DNA of 64,000 nucleotides from JAJRXR01 sp041402005 (GTDB lineage: Bacteria; Planctomycetota; Phycisphaerae; Phycisphaerales; UBA1924). Positions within the stretch are counted from its first letter, which is position 1; every line of letters starts with the position of its first letter. The translations under genes and the position numbers were made by a program. The DNA lies in NCBI GenBank assembly GCA_041402005.1, contig JAWKTB010000002.1:496001-560000 (forward strand), written 5' to 3'. Below the pieces are notes generated by a model. It saw only the letters and a program-made list of their open reading frames with translations. It did not search any database and was not told the origin of the DNA. Shown here piece after piece: positions 56,501 to 64,000 of this stretch.

Positions 56501-56757
56501 ATCGTGTCGAACGCCAGCGAACTCTTGCCCGAGCCCGACAACCCCGTCATCACGACGAGGCAATCGCGCGGGATCGTGACGTCGATGTCCTTGAGGTTGT
56601 GCTCCTTGGCGCCCCGGACGACGATCACGCGCTCGGGCGACCCGTCAGCCTCCCGAGCCGTGCGCGCCACCGTCTTCACCTCGACATCCGCCGCCCCGTT
56701 GCTCGTCTGGGCCCGGCGTGACCGCCGCGGCGTGCCCGCCGCCGCCTTGCTCGCCAT
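53590..56757 (-). CDS. uvrA: Excinuclease ABC subunit A
   Basis: 1055 residues, a tandem ABC ATPase that finds DNA damage and loads UvrB. First ATPase: Walker A VVMTGLSGSGKSSLAFDTI and signature LSGGEAQRIRLATQVGSGL, with Walker B YVLDEPTIGLHQRDNDR. Second: CVTGVSGSGKSTLVNDILL, LSGGEAQRVKLATEL and YILDEPTTGLHFEDIRK. The second zinc module is complete (CEACQGQG and CEVCGGKRYN). The first module has only its second pair (ACPTCHGLG); where the first CxxC is expected the protein reads FADPDHPE. Between SVDSS and TFSEKFAD an insertion of about 25 residues (RERERPVADGRGKPVADAPG) is encoded by a palindromic repeat at 55794-55858. The TGA stop is followed by a lipoprotein gene. Confidence 0.96.
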   Translation of the reverse strand: MASKAAAGTPRRSRRAQTSNGAADVEVKTVARTAREADGSPERVIVVRGAKEHNLKDIDVTIPRDCLVVMTGLSGSGKSSLAFDTIFAEGQRKYMESLSAYARQFLDQLKKPDVEEIEGIPPTIAIEQRSAAHNPRSTVATTTEIYDYLRLLYARCGTPYSWAPTKTKKDGTVLTRSGRRIEASSATQIVDAVMSFGEGTKLMVLAPVVRGKKGFHRDVLEDLFSQGWGRARVNGAVVDLREVLKEGGENPLNLHRYKKHTLEAVVDRIVLKADARQRLAESIEAALRLGDGGVVVSVDSSRERERPVADGRGKPVADAPGSNPVGTGVWTDHTFSEKFADPDHPEISLEELSPRVFSFNSPYGACPTCHGLGAILEFDEDLVVPDEALSLARGGIAPWKKNGPGGMIYPRYLRRFCRAFGININAKIEDLADDVYEALVFGTDADSEKKFGAKWPGVLPMLTAWFEKTESAWVKDHLLQFQTEQVCPQCQGDRLRIEALHVQLSSAHKADASRAFSDTVIGRPKHDGTMLNISELSRLNITDAIAFVGGLRLTKEQAQIAEPILREVGNRLRFLASVGLEYLSLDRRTATLSGGEAQRIRLATQVGSGLVGACYVLDEPTIGLHQRDNDRLIATLRHLTDIGNTVLVVEHDEDMIRSADHVVDLGPGPGVHGGRVVAQGSIADICAAPESLTGDYLAGRRKILTPTSRRDVSEKKALVIKGAKHNNLKNIDVAFPVGGMVCVTGVSGSGKSTLVNDILLKATRQQLTGSRDKPGQHSRINGLAQIDRVIEVDQSPIGRTPRSNPATYTGIFDDIRRVFTQTKESKIRGYQPGRFSFNVPGNRGGGRCEACQGQGLKKIEMHFLPDVYVECEVCGGKRYNRETLEVTYRGKTIADVLDMTVETACTFFENHPKILRFAQCLHDVGLDYITLGQPSTTLSGGEAQRVKLATELGKGVRHDGTGTGERTLYILDEPTTGLHFEDIRKLLEVLARLADAGNTLVVIEHNLDVIKCADWIIDLGPEGGDGGGTLVATGTPEQVARAKGSHTGRYLQGML
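55794..55858. repeat. Palindromic repeat inserted in frame in uvrA
   Basis: Left arm 55794-55821 and right arm 55831-55858 form an imperfect inverted repeat of about 27 bases around the loop TCGTCCATC. The right arm contains GCTCACGCTCGCGGCT, identical to 16 bases of the truB-side palindrome (within 24719-24740). It encodes part of a non-conserved segment of UvrA without breaking the frame. Confidence 0.8.
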
Positions 56758-56796
56758 GCGCTCGTCCTCCGTGAACAGAGAGGATCGTACGCCGCC

Positions 56797-57045
56797 CTAC
56801 CCGCCCTGTTCGTCGCCCGGTCGGGGTGTGGATTCCGGGGCGTCCGCGGGCGTCGGCGCGCCATCGCCGGGCGTCTGGGCGGCGCCCTGCCCCCGTGTTG
56901 GCGGGCTCGACGCGCCCCGAAGCTGCTGGAACAACCCGAGCAGCATCAGCCCGATCGCCACGCCGAAGAGGTACACCGCCAGCCGGCGCAGGAACCCCGG
57001 CGCGATCCCGGAGTCGGAGGCGTGGATCTCCTCATGGGGCGTCAT
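56797..57045 (-). CDS. Small single-span membrane protein
   Basis: 82 residues from the ATG at 57045 (the longer frame upstream is Gly/Pro/Arg-rich and unlikely). A short acidic N-terminus (MTPHEEIHASDSGI) is followed by one transmembrane helix (LAVYLFGVAIGLMLLGLFQQ) and a Pro/Ala/Gly-rich tail ending PGDEQGG. No family was recognised. It lies between uvrA and a glycosyltransferase gene, all on the minus strand, with 81 bases to the latter. Confidence 0.6.
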   Translation of the reverse strand: MTPHEEIHASDSGIAPGFLRRLAVYLFGVAIGLMLLGLFQQLRGASSPPTRGQGAAQTPGDGAPTPADAPESTPRPGDEQGG

Positions 57046-57126
57046 CGTGGGGACTCTAGGGCGCCGAGAGGCCCCCTCGTGCCACGGACCGTCTCCCGGC
57101 CCGGGCGCGCCACGATTCACGTCAGG

Positions 57127-58341
57127 TCACGCCGCCCGCGCGACACGCACGCCGCCCCGGCGCTCGCGTGCGATCTCGACCAGGCGGTCGATCGCCCGCT
57201 TGTGCACCTTGTCCCGGTCGAGCTTCTCGACCGCGAACGCCCTCGCGGCCCGCCCCATCCGCTCGCGCAGCGCCCGGTCCGCGATCAGCTCCGAGACGCG
57301 GTCGATGAAGTCCCCCTCGTCGTCCACGCCGCACAGGTACCCCGTCTCGCCGTGGACGAGCACGTCCGGGATCCCCGCCATCCGCGTCCCGATCGAGGGC
57401 AGCCCGACGCTCGCCGCCTCCGCGATCACCCACGATCCCTGGTCGCGGTGCGTTGGGAGCACGAACACGTCCATCGAGGGCAGCAACTCGCCGATGAGCT
57501 TCTCCCGCTCGACGAAGGGGTGCCAGACGACGTTCTTGGGGGCGTTCTGGAGCGGGGCGTCCTTGCAGACGACGTGCAGCTCCGCCTTGTCCTTCCAGTG
57601 GTCCTGATGCCAGCGCAGCAGGCGGGGCCCGCCCTTGCGCCCCCAAGGGTTGCCCACCATCACGAGGCGCACGAGCCGCCCGGGCTCCGTCGGCGCGTCG
57701 TAGTCCTTCCAGGTCTCGGGGATCTCGGTCCCCATCGGGCAGGCGACGGTCCGCCCCGGGTCCGTGATGGCGTAGTCCTCGATGATCGAGCGCCTCGCCC
57801 ACTCGCTCATGCAGTTGACGAGCGAGCTCTTGGCGAAGACCCGCTGCTCGTAGCGGACGAGCATCCCGTACTGTGGCGAGCTGGACTCGTAGGGCAGGTC
57901 GCGCGTGTTGCAGATCGCCGTCGAGTCGAGTGCCAGGGCGAGCGCAGGCCCACCGGGCCCGATCGCGTCCGCCGCCGCTGCCCCGAGGATGTGCGTCAGC
58001 GAGTGCACCACGTCGAACCGATCGAGGGGCAGCCGCTCCTTGAACCAGGGGCGCATCACGTGCCGCCAGATCATCAGGTTCCTGTAGATGTGAAAGTCCC
58101 AGCTGTGCATGGGGCGAACGTGGCGGGCCAGGCGGCGCATCCAGGGCGTCGCCTCGAGGCGGATGTGCACCGCGTCCACGTCGTCGCGATCCGCGGTCGC
58201 CCGCTCGAGCTCGCGCCCCCAGCTCTTGAGGCCGTGCGTCTGCGTCGAGAGGAAGAGCATCCGAACGGGCCCATCGGCGCGGGCCGGCGGCAACGCCTCG
58301 TCTCGGATGTCGTCGAGGTTGCGCGAGATGGTCCGGTTCAC
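57127..58341 (-). CDS. GT4-type glycosyltransferase
   Basis: 404 residues with a GT-B fold. The N-terminal half is variable (RMLFLSTQTHGLKSWGRELE; FDVVHSLTHILGAAAADAI; MSEWARRSIIEDYAITDPGR). The C-terminal donor-binding half has VRLVMVGNPWGRKGGPRLL, VVWHPFVEREKLIGELLPSM, DVFVLPTHRDQGSWVIAEAA and SVGLPSIGTRMAGIPDVLVH, with the E-x7-E-like motif of GT4 enzymes partly kept (QGSWVIAEAASVGLP). It should transfer a sugar from a nucleotide donor in cell-surface glycan assembly. The acceptor is unknown, and no other glycan genes are adjacent. Confidence 0.88.
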   Translation of the reverse strand: MNRTISRNLDDIRDEALPPARADGPVRMLFLSTQTHGLKSWGRELERATADRDDVDAVHIRLEATPWMRRLARHVRPMHSWDFHIYRNLMIWRHVMRPWFKERLPLDRFDVVHSLTHILGAAAADAIGPGGPALALALDSTAICNTRDLPYESSSPQYGMLVRYEQRVFAKSSLVNCMSEWARRSIIEDYAITDPGRTVACPMGTEIPETWKDYDAPTEPGRLVRLVMVGNPWGRKGGPRLLRWHQDHWKDKAELHVVCKDAPLQNAPKNVVWHPFVEREKLIGELLPSMDVFVLPTHRDQGSWVIAEAASVGLPSIGTRMAGIPDVLVHGETGYLCGVDDEGDFIDRVSELIADRALRERMGRAARAFAVEKLDRDKVHKRAIDRLVEIARERRGGVRVARAA

Positions 58342-58481
58342 GCGTGGGCTCCGGGCGGCGACAGGGCTCGCCCATCGCGCGTCAGTCCCCGCGTCATCGG
58401 ACGTTCACGCCCGACGCCTGAGCCCGCCGGCGTTCTCGGACCGGGTCGCCCGCGCTCTGTGCGGAAGAGAGAGACCCTGGG

Positions 58482-60710
<2,229 letters not shown>

Positions 60711-61064
60711 CATCGCGAACTGTATCCGGGGCCTCGCGCGTCCCAAGGGCCGCCCCCCGCGAGCGCGAATCCACGACCCCGCACGCCCGGGAACCTCCCC
60801 GCCCGATCTCGCGTATCATCCACCGCATCATTGCTTATGCCCATCAGGGGGCGTGGACGCAGGTTCACATACACGCACTGATCCCGTTCTGATTTTCTCA
60901 GACCCCGCGGATCACGCCCCTCGCACAACACGACGCAGATGACCCCGGCCACGCCGCCGTCCCTTCGGACGCGATCGTCGCGTCCACGGCCAGCCGGTGT
61001 CCGCTCGCCCGAGGTCCATCCCCAGCATGGGAAGGCCGAAGGCCCGTGATCCGCGAGGAGGTCG
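60711..61064. promoter_or_regulatory. Divergent region between uvrB and a small gene
   Basis: About 350 bases with no convincing gene. It must contain the uvrB promoter and that of the 61065 gene. An AT-richer patch near 60825-60900 (gcttatgcccatc; cactgatcccgttctgattttctcag) is the likeliest promoter zone. I could not recognise a LexA-type operator. GAGGAGG at 61056-61062 is the ribosome binding site of the 61065 gene. Confidence 0.4.
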
Positions 61065-61313
61065 ATGCCACTCAACGACGACGATCGGCGCGCCCTGGGC
61101 GCGGCCCTCGCCACGCTCGCCAAGCAGAACCCTCGCGCGTTCGACGACGCGCTCTGGCTCTCCTTCGGCGACCGCTGGTGGCCGCTCCGCAAGCTCCTGG
61201 CCTCCCACGGCTACATCAGCCTGGAGGGCCCGGGCGACGGCGTCCCCGCGCTCACCGAGCGCGGCAAGCGCCTCGCACGCCGGTTCTCGGATTCCACGCT
61301 CAGCGTGGCCTGA
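61065..61313 (+). CDS. Small conserved-looking protein of unknown function
   Basis: 82 residues with a strong ribosome binding site (GAGGAGG three bases before the ATG). The sequence is helical and soluble: DDDRRALGAALATLAKQNPR, FDDALWLSFGDRWWPLRKLL and GVPALTERGKRLARRF. The last part has the look of a winged-helix or MarR-like C-terminal segment (SHGYISLEG...ALTERGKRLA), so a small DNA-binding protein is possible, but no family can be named. A rho-independent terminator follows at 61410. Confidence 0.7.
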   Translation: MPLNDDDRRALGAALATLAKQNPRAFDDALWLSFGDRWWPLRKLLASHGYISLEGPGDGVPALTERGKRLARRFSDSTLSVA

Positions 61314-61409
61314 CCTGACCCGTCCGCGCCGGGCGCCCTTGCGCCTGGCGCCGGACCGCGACGCGGGTTCCTGACGACCCAACCCGCGCCGCCGATCCGG
61401 CCACCGCTC

Positions 61410-61458
61410 GGAGCCCGTCGCTGTTCCCCCCGGTGCGGCGGCGGGCTCCACCTTTTTT
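61410..61458 (+). terminator. Rho-independent terminator
   Basis: GGAGCCCG (61410-61417) pairs perfectly with CGGGCTCC (61442-61449), with extra pairing inside the loop, and is followed by ACC and six T (61453-61458). It lies about 100 bases after the small gene at 61065-61313 and before the M64 peptidase. It is the clearest intrinsic terminator in the window. Confidence 0.7.
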
Positions 61459-61590
61459 GTCTACCCGCCCATGCCTGCAGAGGTGCAGCCGTGAGCCGGT
61501 CCAGTTGTCGGACCCGCCTCCCCCTCGGGGGCGTATGGCTATCCGCCCCTGGGTCGGGGGTCAGATCCAGACTTTCCGGAGATCGAGTCG

Positions 61591-63009
61591 ATGCCGACGC
61601 TCGCCGCCGCTGCCCTCCTCCTCGCCCTCGCCGAGCCCGTCGTCCCGCCCGCCGAGGTCATCACCGACCGCGTCCACTACTGCTACCCGGGCGATGACGG
61701 CAATCTCACGGGCGGCATCGTTTCGCTCGAGGTCCCCGCCGACGCCCCCGTCCCCGCCTTCCGGGGCGACGCCGTCACCACCATCCTCGACAACGGCCCC
61801 TCCTCCAACCGCATCGACCTCACCTTCGTGGGCGACGGCTACCGCGCCGCCGACCTGCCCATCTACCACGCCCATGTTCAGGCCCAGCTCGCCGACCTCT
61901 TCTCCCTCGAGCCCTACGCCACCTACCAGACCTATTTCAACGTCCACCAGGTCGACGTCGTCTCCAACGAATCGGGCGTCGACAACGACCCCTCGCAAGG
62001 CATCTCCCGCGATACCGCCCTCGACATGGGCTTCTGGTGCTCGGGCGTCGAGCGTCTGCTCTGCGTCAGCGTCGGCAAGGCGCGGACCCACGCCGCCGCG
62101 GCGCCCGGACGCGATCAGATCATCGCCGTCGCCAACTCCACGAAGTACGGCGGGGCGGGCTACACCTCCTCTGACCTCGCGACGACCTCCGGCGGCAACT
62201 CCTCCGCCGCCCAGGTCTACATCCACGAGCTGGGCCATTCCCTGGGCAATCTCGCCGACGAGTACTCCTACGAGGGGCCCCAGACCTACACCGGCCCCGA
62301 GTTTTCCGAGCGCGACGCGACGATCTTCGACGCCGCCGAGCTGACCGCGATGCAGCGCAAGTGGTACGCCTGGATCGGCGAGTCGCTCCCCCAGTTCGAC
62401 GGCACGGTCTCCGCCTACGAGGGGTGCCACTACTCGGTCTTCGGCGCCTTCCGCCCCTCCCCCAACTCGCTGATGCGCAACCTGGGGCGCCCGCTCAACA
62501 TCCCCTCCGCCGAGGCCCTCATCATCGAGTTCTACAAGATCGTCAGCCCGATCGACGACGCCTCGCCGACCGACGTCGTCTATGTCGGGCACGACGCCTC
62601 AATCAGCGTGACCCCACTCCACCCCGTCGGGCACAGCCTCGACATCCGCTGGCTCCTCGACGGCGTTGCCATCGAGGGCCAGACGGGCGAGACCCTTCGC
62701 TTCTGCGAGCTCCAGCTCCAGCCGGGCGGGTATCTCGTCACCGCCAAGGTCACCGACAACACCCCCTGGGTGCGCGACGAGACCGCCCGCGCCAACTCCA
62801 TGACCGAGACGCTGAACTACATCGTCTCGATCACCACCCCGCCTGGCGATCGCACGGGCGACGGCAACCTCGACTTCTCCGACGTCACCGACTTCCTCGT
62901 GGACTTCAGCGCGCACGACAACAGCGCCGACCTGGCGCCGCCAGTCGGCGTCTTCGACTTCTCTGACGTCCTCGAGTTCCTGCGACGCTTCGCGACGCCC
63001 TGCTCCTGA
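61591..63009 (+). CDS. Secreted M64-family metallopeptidase with GC-type dockerin-like tail
   Basis: 472 residues. The N-terminus has a short signal sequence (MPTLAAAALLLALAEPV). The catalytic core has the M64 (IgA peptidase-like) signature: RIDLTFVGDGYRAADL, then the zinc site YIHELGHSLGNLADEY (HExxH with downstream Asp-Glu, about residues 211-226), and SLMRNLGRPLNIPSAEALII. A beta-rich domain follows (VGHSLDIRWLLDGVAIEG). The C-terminus has two dockerin-like motifs (LDFSDVTDFLVDF, FDFSDVLEFLRRF), ending CS instead of the usual CP. The protein should be exported and held at the surface. The substrate is unknown, although family members cleave immunoglobulins or mucins. Confidence 0.9.
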   Translation: MPTLAAAALLLALAEPVVPPAEVITDRVHYCYPGDDGNLTGGIVSLEVPADAPVPAFRGDAVTTILDNGPSSNRIDLTFVGDGYRAADLPIYHAHVQAQLADLFSLEPYATYQTYFNVHQVDVVSNESGVDNDPSQGISRDTALDMGFWCSGVERLLCVSVGKARTHAAAAPGRDQIIAVANSTKYGGAGYTSSDLATTSGGNSSAAQVYIHELGHSLGNLADEYSYEGPQTYTGPEFSERDATIFDAAELTAMQRKWYAWIGESLPQFDGTVSAYEGCHYSVFGAFRPSPNSLMRNLGRPLNIPSAEALIIEFYKIVSPIDDASPTDVVYVGHDASISVTPLHPVGHSLDIRWLLDGVAIEGQTGETLRFCELQLQPGGYLVTAKVTDNTPWVRDETARANSMTETLNYIVSITTPPGDRTGDGNLDFSDVTDFLVDFSAHDNSADLAPPVGVFDFSDVLEFLRRFATPCS

Positions 63010-63021
63010 GCGCCGCCGGCG

Positions 63022-63552
63022 TCAGCCGGTCAGTGACAGCGCCGCGTCCAGCGCCGTCTGCACTTCATCATCCGAGTACACGCTCTCCGTGCCGTAGATG
63101 CGCCCCTTGAGGTGCTCGGTCAGCAGGCGGGCCGCCTGTCCGTGCTCGCCCAGTCGCCTGTAGATCGCGGCCTGGCGGTAGAGGCAGTCGTTGACCAGCC
63201 CCTTCGCCCAAGGGAGCCCGCGCGAGCAGGTCTGCTCCGCGATCCGCTCGGGGCCGAGCTTCACGAGCTCTTGGTACGCCTCGATCGCGTCGACCGGACG
63301 TCCCGCGGCCTCGAGGATCGCCGCGCGATCGCAGAGGAGCAGGGGGCACCCAGGCGCAAGGTGCAGCCCGCGCGAGTTCCACTCCAGGGCGTCCTCGTGA
63401 CGCCCCTCCTCGTAGAACGTCATGGCGATCCGCATGAAGAGGCGGTGGTCCGGCGAGGGGGCGGTTGCCTCACGCTCGTAGAGGCGGCGCGCCGCCGCGG
63501 GCTTCCCCGCGAAATACAGCTTCTCCGCGCGCTCGAGACGGGTCAGAGGCAT
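63022..63552 (-). CDS. TPR-containing protein
   Basis: 176 residues from the ATG at 63552, which has AAAGGAGG seven bases upstream; the frame to 63615 is an unlikely extension. Tetratricopeptide-like helical pairs are visible: LERAEKLYFAGKPAAARRLY, HRLFMRIAMTFYEEGRHEDA, PLLLCDRAAILEAAGRPVDA, and CLYRQAAIYRRLGEHGQAAR. No other domain. It probably mediates protein contacts in the cytoplasm. It converges with the M64 peptidase (12 bases apart) and is divergent from the AHSA1-type gene. Confidence 0.8.
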   Translation of the reverse strand: MPLTRLERAEKLYFAGKPAAARRLYEREATAPSPDHRLFMRIAMTFYEEGRHEDALEWNSRGLHLAPGCPLLLCDRAAILEAAGRPVDAIEAYQELVKLGPERIAEQTCSRGLPWAKGLVNDCLYRQAAIYRRLGEHGQAARLLTEHLKGRIYGTESVYSDDEVQTALDAALSLTG

Positions 63553-63621
63553 CCCATGACCTCCTTTGGCCAGCTTCTCCAGATTCACATTCGAATTCCG
63601 CCAGTCCTCCGACAACCCCTC

Positions 63622-63661
63622 TTGATCCTGGACTTTTATGTGTTACTATATGGTCACATAT
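63622..63661 (+). promoter_or_regulatory. Candidate promoter and operator for the AHSA1-type gene
   Basis: TTGATC (63622-63627), a 16-base spacer and TACTAT (63644-63649) resemble a sigma-70 promoter. An inverted repeat ATATG-GTCA-CATAT (63648-63661) overlaps the -10 box and is a candidate operator. The stretch is conspicuously AT-rich for this genome. A regulator is not seen in the window. Confidence 0.5.
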
Positions 63662-63690
63662 CAGCCCCCACAGTGGGCCGGAGAACCCGC

Positions 63691-64000
63691 ATGACCGGCA
63701 AAATCGAGCTCGAAATCCGCGTCAATCGTCCCAGGCAGCACGTCTGGGGCGCCCTCGTGAATGACATCGGCCAGTGGTGGAAGGGCCAGGACGGCGAGTC
63801 CCTGAACTTCGTTCTGGAGCCCCGCCCGGGCGGGCGCCTGTTCCGGGACCTGGGCCACGACAGCGGGCACCTCTGGGGGCACGTCCAGGTCATCAAGCCC
63901 CCGGGTCTGCTCGAGATCTCGGGCCCCCTGATGTTCTCGAACGCCGCCGTCTTCTCGCACGTGGCCTTCCGTCTGGTGGAGGAGGGGGATGCGACGCTCG
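63691..64000 (+). CDS. AHSA1/SRPBCC-family protein (3' end outside window)
   Basis: About 103 N-terminal residues are present, open to the right edge. The sequence IELEIRVNRPRQHVWGALVN, DIGQWWKGQDG, LNFVLEPRPGGRLFRDLG and HLWGHVQVIKPPGLLEISGP is typical of the START-like AHSA1 (Hsp90 activator homologue C-terminal) family. There the N-terminal strand, the W-W motif and the EPRPGG strand form the ligand cavity. Bacterial members are often co-encoded with ArsR regulators and have varied roles. GGAG lies eight bases before the ATG. Confidence 0.85.
   Translation, partial: MTGKIELEIRVNRPRQHVWGALVNDIGQWWKGQDGESLNFVLEPRPGGRLFRDLGHDSGHLWGHVQVIKPPGLLEISGPLMFSNAAVFSHVAFRLVEEGDATL

Overview
The window is a high-GC bacterial chromosome segment that most resembles a planctomycete of the class Phycisphaerae. 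The reasons are: (i) three secreted proteins end in a paired C-terminal motif of the type DFSDVVxFLxxF closing in CP or CS, the GC-type dockerin-like tail typical of Phycisphaerales; (ii) interspersed palindromic repeats of a planctomycete type, one of which would read as GGTGILPVF if translated; (iii) small zinc-ribbon membrane proteins and pseudopilin-like proteins of the kind common in that group. No CRISPR array, IS transposase, rRNA operon or prophage was seen.

Layout. 1-6361: alpha-glucan degradation locus (a GH31 alpha-glucosidase running off the left edge, a dockerin-tailed GH13 amylase, a dockerin-tailed propeller-like protein, a second GH13 enzyme). 6484-9606: a lipoprotein plus helical partner and a Tat-exported FAD amine oxidase. 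10005-20944: a leftward chemosensory cluster (CheW, CheR-TPR, CheW, MCP, CheA-REC, CheB, REC-REC-histidine kinase, stand-alone REC), with a LuxR-type response regulator upstream. Gene content parallels the Wsp surface-sensing system, but a hybrid kinase and a receiver take the place of a diguanylate cyclase. 21250-26980: tRNA-Ser(GGA), PAP2 phosphatase, ArnT-like glycosyltransferase, TruB and two membrane proteins. 27087-36301: FolE2, then a tight PBP2-RodA-RsmG-DinG operon and a phosphohexomutase. 36491-42790: membrane P-loop ATPase, zinc-ribbon protein, serine hydrolase, UvrD/PcrA helicase. 42806-48894: APC permease-UspA fusion, Ser/Thr kinase, infC with a probable AUC start, FtsX/MacB permease. 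48918-53572: small unknown proteins, a HIT hydrolase, an AT-richer solitary HsdR_N-like nuclease and a small lipoprotein. 53590-60710: uvrA, a small membrane protein, a GT4 glycosyltransferase and uvrB. 61065-64000: a small protein, a dockerin-tailed M64 peptidase, a TPR protein and an AHSA1-type protein cut by the right edge.

The most interesting threads are: the Wsp-like chemosensory operon with a phosphorelay output; palindromic or tandem repeats sitting in frame inside the repair genes uvrA, uvrB and dinG; a diverged second copy of the uvrA 3' end that brackets a small lipoprotein gene beside a foreign-looking nuclease; heptanucleotide repeats followed by inverted copies; and infC starting at AUC. 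All functions are inferred from sequence reading only; no database search was run.
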